A DNA stretch of 58,878 bases. Source: Geobacteraceae bacterium (GTDB lineage Bacteria > Desulfobacterota > Desulfuromonadia > Geobacterales > DSM-12255). How positions within the stretch are numbered: the first letter of the stretch is position 1; each line of letters opens with the position of its first letter. Location: the NCBI GenBank assembly GCA_013377075.1, contig JACABD010000024.1, forward strand, positions 1-58,878. Reading direction: 5' to 3'. The notes under the pieces are model-generated. The model worked only from the letters and a program-made list of their open reading frames with translations. It was not told the DNA's origin and made no database searches. Positions 24,597 through 32,777 of this stretch are shown here, piece after piece. The position numbers and the translations under genes are program-made.

Positions 24597-25490
24597 CTAA
24601 AAAAGTATTTCTACAGAAGTGTGGCCAAATATCTGAAAACGATCCGTCTTCAGCTTGACATCACACGGATTACAGAATCCGAAACAGTCGCAATATCTGA
24701 AATCATTTGAGATGACAAGATCTGGATCAAGTATATTGCCAAGCGCAGCTCGCCCTTCGTAAAGATCGCTGTGACACCTGTAGACTCCGCCGCCCGGCCC
24801 AATTAGCAGTTCGGTTGTTCTGCATTGGACCTCCTTCCTGACGTTACGGTCGCAGGCATCAATATAGGAATAATGTCCAGACATCACGCCTTCATGCTCG
24901 CCGAGAAACTCCTTTGTCCGGAAGTCGATACCGAGTTCCTGACAGTACCTCTGTGCTCGGAGCACCTCCGCGGCCCAGATCGGATGCAACACCCCCCAGA
25001 TGCCAATGCTATAACCAGCATCAAGAAAGAACAACACCCTGGCAGCCAGCGCCTCGATCTTCATTGTTTCAGGGTGATAGCTGACCCGAATTGAAGCATA
25101 CGGAGCATCTCTTTTCAACCGTTCCGGAGATATCTTCTCCATGAACCGTTGCGGATGTACTTCGAGATTGGTCAGAAGGTCGATATTCAGGTCTGATCGT
25201 ATTCCGTTCACGACACGATAGAAATCAGGATGGAGAGTAGGCTCCCCCCCCTGAAGAGTCAAAGGGAGATTCTCCGCAGAAACGAGACGATTGATCCCAG
25301 CCAGCCATTCATCGCCTGAAAGGAGTTTTACTGGATCCGCAAGTTCACCGAACCTGTTGATACAGTAACTGCACCCAAGATTGCATTCAAGAGTCAGAAA
25401 TACAGCAATATAGTTATAACTATCTGGCAGAACAATTTTGGGCAATTGTTCAGTGAGGATATGTCTCTGTTCTGCAATAGGTGAGATCAT
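24597..25490 (-). CDS. Radical SAM enzyme with C-terminal Cys cluster
   Basis: 297 residues. The AdoMet-binding 4Fe-4S motif is C36-x3-C40-x2-C43 in L-E-C-N-L-G-C-S-Y-C-I-N-R. L-Q-G-G-E-P-T-L-H-P follows at about residue 78 (GGEP motif), and a late Cys-rich region (C-H-S-D-L-Y-E-G, then C-D-C-F-G-F-C-N-P-C) suggests an auxiliary SPASM/twitch-type cluster. Substrate unknown. Placement among a transketolase, an epimerase and glycosyltransferases suggests a sugar or sugar-linked substrate, an inference only. The ribosome binding site is weak. The upstream GT2 gene ends 25 bases away. Confidence 0.8.
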   Translation of the reverse strand: MISPIAEQRHILTEQLPKIVLPDSYNYIAVFLTLECNLGCSYCINRFGELADPVKLLSGDEWLAGINRLVSAENLPLTLQGGEPTLHPDFYRVVNGIRSDLNIDLLTNLEVHPQRFMEKISPERLKRDAPYASIRVSYHPETMKIEALAARVLFFLDAGYSIGIWGVLHPIWAAEVLRAQRYCQELGIDFRTKEFLGEHEGVMSGHYSYIDACDRNVRKEVQCRTTELLIGPGGGVYRCHSDLYEGRAALGNILDPDLVISNDFRYCDCFGFCNPCDVKLKTDRFQIFGHTSVEILF

Positions 25491-25515
25491 TTATTTGCTG
25501 ACACCATATGAAAAA

Positions 25516-26316
25516 TCATTTGTTTCTTTTAGATATTCGACGGAGTACGAGTCCAAACAAAAAATGAGCAGCTGAAACTATATTTCTTGCAGTGAGCGAA
25601 TTGGATGTCCCGTGCTGGCGCTCCCCACATACGGTCGCAACTTCTACATAAGATCTCCCTTGATCCAGTAACCTTGTTATCAGGTCTGCCTGAAAGTCGA
25701 AACCGTAGGAGTTTATATGCCATCGCATCACATCGTAGCGCAGATGAACAGAGCAGCCGTTGTAATATTTGATCCTGTATCCACTTATTGTGTTCACCAG
25801 AAAGGTGAAAAACCGCGACAAGAGCCTTCTAAAGAGCGTTCTGTTGCTCCCCTGAGTATGTGTCGGGATCAAAATGTCTGACTCACCAATATGCTTGAGT
25901 ATTGATTCGATCTGATAGCTATCCTCAACATTATCCCCGTTAATCAGACGATAATATCTGCCGTTACCAAGGAATGACGCCTCTATGAAGTTTTGTGCTA
26001 GGCCACGATTTTTCGCCAATGTGACAAGAACAAGCGGATAATCGGGATGATTTGCCATGTATTTTTTGATGATCGGAACAGAGCTATCTGTTGAAGCATC
26101 ATCTATGATGATTGCCTCCCATGAAAAATCCAGTCCGGACATTGCTTTTGACACCTCATCAAGGGTGCCGGTAATATTATCTTCTTCGTTATAGCAGGCT
26201 ATAAAAAGGGTAAGGTCCAGAGATGACCCGGTCAAAGCAGCAAGTCGCATCTCTGAAGAACTGTATACTTTTGCATCCTCAACAACCTCTAAAACCCCTT
26301 CAAAAAGTTTCTGCAC
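25516..26316 (-). CDS. Glycosyltransferase family 2 (DPM-like)
   Basis: 266 residues, GT-A fold. Motifs are L-T-L-F-I-A-C-Y-N-E-E-D-N-I near residue 34, I-I-I-D-D-A-S-T-D-S-S, an R-L-I-N-G-D-N-V-E-D segment in place of the usual DxD, and R-L-L-D-Q-G-R-S-Y. No C-terminal membrane helices. The general family transfers sugars from nucleotide donors to lipid or glycan acceptors, and DPM-type members charge polyprenyl phosphate. I accept the GTG at 26314-26316 with GGAG eight bases ahead; an ATG 23 codons in is the alternative. Same-strand neighbour of the epimerase and radical-SAM genes. Confidence 0.8.
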   Translation of the reverse strand: MQKLFEGVLEVVEDAKVYSSSEMRLAALTGSSLDLTLFIACYNEEDNITGTLDEVSKAMSGLDFSWEAIIIDDASTDSSVPIIKKYMANHPDYPLVLVTLAKNRGLAQNFIEASFLGNGRYYRLINGDNVEDSYQIESILKHIGESDILIPTHTQGSNRTLFRRLLSRFFTFLVNTISGYRIKYYNGCSVHLRYDVMRWHINSYGFDFQADLITRLLDQGRSYVEVATVCGERQHGTSNSLTARNIVSAAHFLFGLVLRRISKRNK

Positions 26317-26364
26317 CTACTCAGCTCCCATAATAATTAGAATTTCTATCTGGATATTTTTTGA

Positions 26365-27228
26365 CTATGCTCGCGTAATTGCGAACTTTTTGAGATTTTC
26401 AATTACAGTCAATGGTGAATATTGGAAATGCTCCATTGCGAATCTGTTTGATATCATGAACGAATTATCAGTAATGCCGTCATTTTTTTTATTTGAGCAT
26501 GAACCGGTGGCTTTAATTATTTCAGCAACAACATCTCCTATCGAAATCGGATTTTCAGATGCTATCGGGAATGCATTAAATCCGGAAAAACCCTTTAAAA
26601 CAAGGCGCTTTACAAAATCAAGCAGATCATCAGTGTGAACAAGGTTGTTAAAAAGCCGCTTTTCATTGAAAACAGGTATATCGTCTCCGTTAACCGCATG
26701 GGAGAGAACTTGTGCCAGCCAGCAAGCGTGTGCTCCGCGACCGACAACTCCGCATAACCGCAAAGAAACTGTCGGGAAGGAATTCTTATTATACTCGAAA
26801 ACGGTCTCACACAGATACTTTGAAACTCCATAACGCGACGGATTAATCCGGTCACTGTTTTCATCCAGCAATCCGCTCCGGACGTCACCATTGAGATTGA
26901 CGCTGGAGGTGTAGATGACCCCTCTGGCGCTGACTCTTTGAGCAAAGAGAGCAATGTTTTCAGCCATTGCCAGGTTTCTACCGATGAATTCACTGGTCGA
27001 CAACGACTCGGAATCCGGGAGCGCAGCAGTGTGTATGATGTAATCAACCGGATCCAGAGCAGGAATTCCCAGCGAAAGATCACAGACCATCCAGGTTACA
27101 CCCGGCGCAGCTTTTGGAGGGACATCTCTCCGGCAGAGGCCAACAACCTCGTGACCACCGTCTGATTGCAGCCCCTCGGCAAGTATACGCCCGATAAAAC
27201 CGCCGGCACCGGTAACAAGTATCCTCAT
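26365..27228 (-). CDS. NAD-dependent epimerase/dehydratase (extended SDR)
   Basis: 287 residues. N-terminal Rossmann motif V-T-G-A-G-G-F-I-G (residues 5-13), V-C-D-L-S, and the catalytic Y-G-V-S-K (Tyr-x3-Lys) with an upstream S-S-V segment. Length is slightly short for a UDP-glucose 4-epimerase (about 330), so the C-terminal substrate domain is reduced. It may be a nucleotide-sugar reductase or epimerase. It lies 15 bases after a radical-SAM gene and just before the GT2 gene, consistent with making the sugar the cluster uses. Confidence 0.8.
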   Translation of the reverse strand: MRILVTGAGGFIGRILAEGLQSDGGHEVVGLCRRDVPPKAAPGVTWMVCDLSLGIPALDPVDYIIHTAALPDSESLSTSEFIGRNLAMAENIALFAQRVSARGVIYTSSVNLNGDVRSGLLDENSDRINPSRYGVSKYLCETVFEYNKNSFPTVSLRLCGVVGRGAHACWLAQVLSHAVNGDDIPVFNEKRLFNNLVHTDDLLDFVKRLVLKGFSGFNAFPIASENPISIGDVVAEIIKATGSCSNKKNDGITDNSFMISNRFAMEHFQYSPLTVIENLKKFAITRA

Positions 27229-27243
27229 AGTATTTGCGCCATT

Positions 27244-28314
27244 CTAGACAAAATCGATATGTCCGGCATCGGCATCGAGATATTCGAGGATCTGCCGGTT
27301 ACTTGAATCAACCACGCAGTGGTGATTGCATACTGCCGATGGATCTATCTTGAAAAACCGGCTTTTATCTGCCTGCCACATCGCTTTGAAGCTTTTGTCA
27401 CGGATTGAACCAAGCAGTCCGTCGGTCAGGTTGTACGCCTTGTCATGGCAGGAATATACGTTCTGATCAGCACCGATGACCGGTGATATCTGCAAATACG
27501 GACACCAGTGGTAGTTCTTTTCAAAAGATTCCAGCTGAGCATGGAACGAGTCAAAGATTTCGATACCTTTTCCGCAGAACTCAGTCATTGCCCTCGCGGT
27601 CTGCTCTTTGACAATTGAAAAGATCGGTTCATGGTAGTGGTTGTTCTCAGTAGCACTGTTGCTGACAATACAGGGCGCAACCTTGACACTGTCAACGCCC
27701 GCAGCATGCAGCTTACTGATAAGCTCGAAAATATGGCCGCAGTTGCGACGGTCAACGACAATACAGGCACCGAGATAGCACGAACCGTCAAGTTTTGTGA
27801 AGTTTTCAATGTTCTTCATAACCCGGCTGAATTCACCATCCGGACAGCCACGATAGGCGCTATAGCTTGCATCATCCCAGCCATCAATGGATATCCGCAA
27901 CCAGGTGGCATGTTTGGCAAAAGCATCGGCCAGACGGCCGTCAAGCAGCGAGCCGTTTGTCAGCGCAGCGAATTTCACTCCGGTTCCGGCAAGCTTTTCA
28001 ACGGTGTCCAGTAGATAGGGATAACAGAAAGGATCACCACCGCCGCTGAACGTTATCGCCTTAACCCCCATCGCAGCTATATCATCAACCATCTCCAGCA
28101 TCTTCTCCCGGGGGATGAAATCCTGCAGATCCATATCCTCTCCAAGTTGGAGATTTTCAGCCCGGTACGCACAGTAGCTACAGTTATGGTTACAGACATT
28201 TGTCGGCTTTATTCTGACGTTGACTGGGGGGAGAACTGCATCGGACGCCATTGAAAGCGACTCGAGTTTTTCCCTGAAGTGAAAAATCTTCATTCTTGTA
28301 TACAAAAGCCCCAT
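27244..28314 (-). CDS. Radical SAM / SPASM-like enzyme
   Basis: 356 residues. AdoMet cluster Cys41-x3-Cys45-x2-Cys48 in N-V-C-N-H-N-C-S-Y-C-A-Y-R, then T-F-S-G-G-G-D-P-F-C-Y-P. A C-terminal Cys region (Y-S-C-H-D-K-A-Y-N, then V-C-N-H-H-C-V-V-D) reads like a reduced SPASM auxiliary-cluster domain. The chain ends in G-H-I-D-F-V, echoed by G-H-V-N-F-I at the end of the other radical-SAM gene at 30719. Substrate unknown. GGGGAG lies ahead of the ATG. The methyltransferase gene is 23 bases upstream. Confidence 0.82.
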   Translation of the reverse strand: MGLLYTRMKIFHFREKLESLSMASDAVLPPVNVRIKPTNVCNHNCSYCAYRAENLQLGEDMDLQDFIPREKMLEMVDDIAAMGVKAITFSGGGDPFCYPYLLDTVEKLAGTGVKFAALTNGSLLDGRLADAFAKHATWLRISIDGWDDASYSAYRGCPDGEFSRVMKNIENFTKLDGSCYLGACIVVDRRNCGHIFELISKLHAAGVDSVKVAPCIVSNSATENNHYHEPIFSIVKEQTARAMTEFCGKGIEIFDSFHAQLESFEKNYHWCPYLQISPVIGADQNVYSCHDKAYNLTDGLLGSIRDKSFKAMWQADKSRFFKIDPSAVCNHHCVVDSSNRQILEYLDADAGHIDFV

Positions 28315-28337
28315 CCTGATCTCCCCGACTGATAATC

Positions 28338-29000
28338 CTAAACGAAGTAAATGAACTCGTAATCGCCGCTATAACCGAATTCGTTAAAGAGCCAGATCCA
28401 CTCTTCCGGAGAAAGGAAAACGGCACAGGTCAGTGCCCAGCACTGCAGATTAAAGAGTTCCTGTTCGTTGCGATACCCTTCAACCACCAGATAGCTGTTT
28501 TTCCCGACTCTTTCTATCTCCTGCAAAGCGGACTTCAAATCGGGTAATATAAGGTTATGCAAAGTAGTTAGCGAAATTACCAGGTCAAACTCTTTATCGG
28601 CATAAGGATACGAATCCTGGGCGCGGTGAACAAAAAGCCGGTCAGAGATCTCGGTCTTGGCATTGACAATGGCGTAGTCAGATATATCAAAACCACAGAC
28701 TCTTGCTTTTGGCAAAAGCTGTTGCAGTTCATAGAGAAGAAAACCCTTGCCGCAACCGACAGCCAGAATTGCAGCATCATGGCGAAGGTTATATGTCTCA
28801 ACAAGTTTCTCTGCAACCAGCCGCCACCTGCCGTCATATCTATAACCGCCATAGCCGTAACGGCGGTCGCCATCCCAGAAATCCTCATCATAGCGCCGGG
28901 CAACCTGCATGCATTCAACCTTGGCATCCACCATTCTTGCCAGATAGTCGCGACTGGTTACAGTGTGCAGAGGTGTAACAATATTTCTGAGACAGCCCAC
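28338..29000 (-). CDS. SAM-dependent methyltransferase
   Basis: 220 residues, class I Rossmann methyltransferase. The AdoMet loop V-G-C-G-K-G-F lies at residues 81-87, followed by C-G-F-D-I-S-D-Y-A and a V-I-S-L-T-T-L-H-N motif IV-like segment. The first 75 residues are an extra tyrosine- and glycine-rich helical cap. The start is a GTG with GGAGGGG upstream. Only two bases separate it from the transketolase C-half. Likely methylates a sugar or a carrier intermediate (inference). Confidence 0.8.
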   Translation of the reverse strand: MGCLRNIVTPLHTVTSRDYLARMVDAKVECMQVARRYDEDFWDGDRRYGYGGYRYDGRWRLVAEKLVETYNLRHDAAILAVGCGKGFLLYELQQLLPKARVCGFDISDYAIVNAKTEISDRLFVHRAQDSYPYADKEFDLVISLTTLHNLILPDLKSALQEIERVGKNSYLVVEGYRNEQELFNLQCWALTCAVFLSPEEWIWLFNEFGYSGDYEFIYFV

Positions 29001-29002
29001 AA

Positions 29003-29920
29003 CTATCCCCTCCGTAATGACGCAACAGTATTGGCAATATCAGCGGTAGCAATACCGAAAGACCTGCGTAACCCTTCAGTGCTGTTGACTTCATGAATAA
29101 AACCGGGTGGTATCCCCATCAGGGTAAGTCCCCAGCTGACAGGATGTTCCGACCTGACGCGGGCCAGCATACTGCCGAGCCCACAATTGACAAAGTGCTC
29201 TTCAACACTGACGACATGATCTACCATAGAGAGCATTGTCAGGAGAGCAGCAACATCGAGCGGCTGCACGGTCGGAACAGAAATGACCAGCGGACTGAAG
29301 CCGCTTTCTTCCAGCAAATCAACTGCAGCCATGACCTCTGCGGCGATTGACCCGTAAAACACGATTGCAGTGCCACTGCCGTCTCTGACAATATGTGGGG
29401 AGGTGATATTTAAAGGGACAGTACGACTGAAAGTCGGTTCGCCGCGCTTCGCCAGCCTGACATAGACTGGACTCAAGCTATCCAGTGAATAGAGGGCTGC
29501 CACTGTTGCTTCTACCGGATCCATCGGGGAGATCGTTACAAGATTGGGAAGTGTCTGTACAACCCCGATATCCTCTACCGAGTAATGACTCATCCCCATC
29601 GGCGCATAGGTTATACCGCTGCCCACCCCGGCAAGGACTATTGGCAGCTCCTGATAGCAGATGTCGTTGCGGACCTGCTCATAACATCGATAAAGTACGA
29701 AGGGGATAATATTGTAGACAATCACTTTGTAACCGGTCATAGCCAGCCCGGCAGCAAAACTGATGGCATTCTGTTCCGCGACTCCCATGTTACGAAAACG
29801 GTTCGGGTACTCTTCCTTGAATTGATCGAACACACCCAGACCGGCATCTCCGCTGAGAATGAATATATCATCCCGAGTCTTGCAGGCTTCGATAATGGTA
29901 TTGATAAACGAGTTTCTCAT
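29003..29920 (-). CDS. Transketolase, C-terminal subunit (pyrimidine-binding + C domain)
   Basis: 305-residue half of a split transketolase. G-V-A-E-Q-N-A-I-S-F-A-A-G carries the Glu that activates thiamine pyrophosphate. A substrate region A-P-M-G-M-S-H-Y-S-V-E-D-I and a typical C-terminal domain (V-S-V-E-E-H-F) follow. It needs the N-terminal subunit encoded immediately upstream, whose stop overlaps its ATG as ATGA, so the two are made in equal amounts. Classical transketolases move two-carbon units between sugar phosphates. Its place among glycan genes suggests building or shortening a specialised sugar. Confidence 0.85.
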   Translation of the reverse strand: MRNSFINTIIEACKTRDDIFILSGDAGLGVFDQFKEEYPNRFRNMGVAEQNAISFAAGLAMTGYKVIVYNIIPFVLYRCYEQVRNDICYQELPIVLAGVGSGITYAPMGMSHYSVEDIGVVQTLPNLVTISPMDPVEATVAALYSLDSLSPVYVRLAKRGEPTFSRTVPLNITSPHIVRDGSGTAIVFYGSIAAEVMAAVDLLEESGFSPLVISVPTVQPLDVAALLTMLSMVDHVVSVEEHFVNCGLGSMLARVRSEHPVSWGLTLMGIPPGFIHEVNSTEGLRRSFGIATADIANTVASLRRG

Positions 29921-30708
29921 CCGATCTCTTCCAACGCCCTTGCTCTGTGCTCTGCCGTCACGATGTAATAGTGCCAGATCAGCTCATTCTCCATGAAAGA
30001 GACACCTTTCCCCTTGATTGTCCGGGCAACAACAACTTTTGGCCTGCCGCAGCTATCTTCAGCGAAGGCCGCAAGCAGCGCACCATGGTCATGGCCGTCT
30101 GCTTCGCAGACCTGCCAGCCAAAAGCTCGCCACTTCTCTGCAACAGGCTCAAAACTGCAAACTTCTGTAGGTCTGCCATACCCCTGCAGATTGTTGCAGT
30201 CAATGATTGCCGTAAAGTTATCCAGCCCCATAGTTGGAGCAAACAGTGCGCCTTCCCAGATAGAGCCTTCCTGTGTTTCGCCATCACCAACCAGCGCATA
30301 GACCCGGCGAGCGGATCGCTGCTGCTTGAACCCGTACGCCATGCCAAGCCCGATATTGAAACCGTGACCTAAAGAACCGGCTGAGCACTCAATTCCGGGA
30401 GCAACTGTCATATCCAAGTGAGCTGGCAGACAACCACCAGGCTTGCAGTATGTGGCAAGCAAATCACGGTGCATGATCCCTTTGGCAGCAAGTGCGGCAT
30501 ACAGTGCCGTTGACGCATGGGCCTTACTCAGTATGAATTTATCGCGGCTATCCCACGGATCAAGCTTAAGTATGCCTGAATAGAGTACTGTCAGGATATC
30601 GGCACAGGAAAGAGCGGAACCGACGTGCGGGGCAGATGAGGAGTATGCCATCTCGATAATATCGCGCCTTATGCTGCGCGCCATGTCTGACATCTGGTCC
30701 GAATGCAT
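29917..30708 (-). CDS. Transketolase, N-terminal (TPP-binding) subunit
   Basis: 263-residue TPP-binding half. The cofactor motif is G-D-G-E-T-Q-E-G-S-I-W-E, followed after the usual spacing by I-I-D-C-N-N. Also visible are S-K-A-H-A-S, G-S-L-G-H-G, and an H-V-G-S-A-L segment. Length fits archaeal-style split transketolases. AAGGAACAG precedes the ATG. It is ATGA-coupled to the C-half and follows the radical-SAM gene at 30719 by 10 bases. This pair is not the only conceivable transketolase of the cell; it is probably a dedicated copy. Confidence 0.87.
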   Translation of the reverse strand: MHSDQMSDMARSIRRDIIEMAYSSSAPHVGSALSCADILTVLYSGILKLDPWDSRDKFILSKAHASTALYAALAAKGIMHRDLLATYCKPGGCLPAHLDMTVAPGIECSAGSLGHGFNIGLGMAYGFKQQRSARRVYALVGDGETQEGSIWEGALFAPTMGLDNFTAIIDCNNLQGYGRPTEVCSFEPVAEKWRAFGWQVCEADGHDHGALLAAFAEDSCGRPKVVVARTIKGKGVSFMENELIWHYYIVTAEHRARALEEIG

Positions 30709-30718
30709 TCTGTTCCTT

Positions 30719-31795
30719 TTAAATAAAATTTACGTGCCCGCCAGGATGGGTAAGTTCCCAGAGGTAAAGATTGATTTCGTCCATCCGGCAATTAGTGCGG
30801 CAGCAGTCACTATTTAGTTCACAAGCAACAAATTCAAGCGATTTTGAGCGTTTTTCCCCTTCCCATATACGCTTAAAATCTTCCTCGTAAATATTCCCAT
30901 ATAGAAAACGCTCATCCTCCAGAAATGCACTGCATCCCCACACATTTCCGCCAGCATCAATATACGACCAGAAAGGGAGAGCAAGGCAGCGTTCATAGCC
31001 CCGCTCAACATTCTGCATCTTGTTAATAGGGTTGCTACGAAAAATAACCCTGAAGTCTTCATCGTTAAAAGAGTCAAGTTTTTCGGACAGATGGAGCAAT
31101 GGTGAGTAATCAATTTTTTCATACGTGCGAGTAAGGCTTTTATGATGTTGAGAATACGGTTTTATCACCAGATATTCTCCACCTGCCTCTTTTACAAGCA
31201 TGGCAAGCTGCTCCATCTCTGAGGCATTTTCAGGGAGCAGTACCGCCTGCACACCAAGGGTACACGTCAAACCACTACTCTTGATAAACTGCGCAGCAGA
31301 AGCAATGTTGGAAAGAACCTGCTGAAAATCCTCCGGTAGGGTCCGGTGAATAGCAGAATATGTTGCAGGAGTGCCGGCATTGACACTGACCTTGATCCAT
31401 TTCAAAGAGGGAAGAATCTGTTCTGCCAGGGCAGATGTCAAAAGGGTTCCGTTTGTCGATAGTGCCGTGTCAATTCCGGCAGCACAGGTCTCCTGTATGA
31501 TCCCTGCAATATCAGGGTGAAGAAGAGGTTCCCCCTCGCCACCATACAGGACTGACTTTACTCCGAGGGATCCGAGTTCTGTAAGCCTTAGTCCGATAAG
31601 TTCTTTATCAAGGAAGCGAGGCTTGTATCCGGCGAAATCCAGCGCACAGAAGGTGCAGCGGTGATTACAGCAACCGACAGGAGATATCTCCATGTAAACA
31701 GGATAAATATTACTGCCGGCAAGCCACTGTGCAACACGATGGGGATGAAAGATTAGCTTATGACTGTCAATTCTGAATAGATCGGTATGCGACAT
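30719..31795 (-). CDS. Radical SAM / SPASM-like enzyme
   Basis: 358 residues. AdoMet cluster Cys43-x3-Cys47-x2-Cys50 in G-C-C-N-H-R-C-T-F-C-A-L-D, then L-Y-G-G-E-G-E-P-L-L-H-P. Auxiliary Cys positions lie late in the chain: W-G-C-S-A-F-L-E-D, then C-E-L-N-S-D-C-C-R-T-N-C-R. The C-terminus G-H-V-N-F-I mirrors the 27244 protein, suggesting the two share a fold and perhaps a substrate class. No signal peptide. The ribosome binding site is weak. Reaction unknown. Confidence 0.82.
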   Translation of the reverse strand: MSHTDLFRIDSHKLIFHPHRVAQWLAGSNIYPVYMEISPVGCCNHRCTFCALDFAGYKPRFLDKELIGLRLTELGSLGVKSVLYGGEGEPLLHPDIAGIIQETCAAGIDTALSTNGTLLTSALAEQILPSLKWIKVSVNAGTPATYSAIHRTLPEDFQQVLSNIASAAQFIKSSGLTCTLGVQAVLLPENASEMEQLAMLVKEAGGEYLVIKPYSQHHKSLTRTYEKIDYSPLLHLSEKLDSFNDEDFRVIFRSNPINKMQNVERGYERCLALPFWSYIDAGGNVWGCSAFLEDERFLYGNIYEEDFKRIWEGEKRSKSLEFVACELNSDCCRTNCRMDEINLYLWELTHPGGHVNFI

Positions 31796-31827
31796 GTGGA
31801 CAAGATAACATCACTGCAAATAATACG

Positions 31828-32766
31828 TCAATCGCTCTCTCCCTGAGTCATGAGACGCTTAACAGAATCAAAAACAGTTGTTGCAGCGATATAATCAATA
31901 CAGTGAGTCTCCTGGGAGCAGTCCTGTTCGATACAGGGGATGCAAGGACGATTGAGATCAGGGAAAAGGGCCTCACCTCTGCCGTAAAAACAGGTCTCGT
32001 TTGGGTTGGTCGGACCGTAGAGGACAACTATCTTTTTCCGTAACGCGAGGGCGATATGCAGGCCAAGGCTGTCATTGGTTACGAGCAGACGACAGGAGTT
32101 TATCCAGTCCATGTACGCATACAGGTCATCCATCCCCTGCTGCATGGAGTAGCTGTAACTGCCGTCCATCAGGGTCTTGAGTTCATCCCACCCCCCTTTT
32201 GGCCATGATTTATTATGCCATTTAGAGCCAACGGCCCAATTAAGGCCGACGTCATAGATTTCCGAGCTCTTCGGTTGATAGCCAAGGATGTATTCCTGTC
32301 CGTCCCATTTTGCGCCAACTATCTGCAACAGGGACTCCTGCCAGCTCCCCTGATAAGTTCTTTTCAGATCACCATCCTTGCACAGGGAAAAAACCTTTTC
32401 GCAGCCATCATATGCTTCGGCAACGCCATGCATCTCATCAAACCTGAAACCGTAACGCCGCCAGGCAGATATGGAGTCAGCCAGTGCGCAAACGCCAGGT
32501 ACTTTTTCAAGATTGATGACCGTATCAAAACGCTCTCGCTGCAACTGCAGGACAGAGGAAAGATCGTAGGTCAGAATGCGATTAACCAGTGGATTCTCTT
32601 TCAGTAGCGGATACGCCTGTTCATCCACCAGCCAGGTGACATGATCGTCAGCAAACGGGTAAAGGATAACCGTTGTCCGCAGAACATCACCAAGACTTGT
32701 AACCTTACCGATACCTGCATCAATTGTCTCGGAGTAGCCGAGCTTTATTATCAGGACTTTTGACAT
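31828..32766 (-). CDS. Glycosyltransferase family 9 (heptosyltransferase-like)
   Basis: 312 residues. N-terminal K-V-L-I-I-K-L-G-Y-S-E-T, V-T-S-L-G-D-V-L-R-T, and a late donor-site segment T-N-D-S-L-G-L-H-I-A-L-A followed by V-V-L-Y-G-P-T-N-P are typical of ADP-heptose transferases of lipopolysaccharide core assembly. The acceptor is unknown. AAGGGA precedes the ATG. It lies 11 bases after the B12-type radical-SAM gene. Confidence 0.8.
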   Translation of the reverse strand: MSKVLIIKLGYSETIDAGIGKVTSLGDVLRTTVILYPFADDHVTWLVDEQAYPLLKENPLVNRILTYDLSSVLQLQRERFDTVINLEKVPGVCALADSISAWRRYGFRFDEMHGVAEAYDGCEKVFSLCKDGDLKRTYQGSWQESLLQIVGAKWDGQEYILGYQPKSSEIYDVGLNWAVGSKWHNKSWPKGGWDELKTLMDGSYSYSMQQGMDDLYAYMDWINSCRLLVTNDSLGLHIALALRKKIVVLYGPTNPNETCFYGRGEALFPDLNRPCIPCIEQDCSQETHCIDYIAATTVFDSVKRLMTQGESD

Positions 32767-32777
32767 TAATTTATCCC

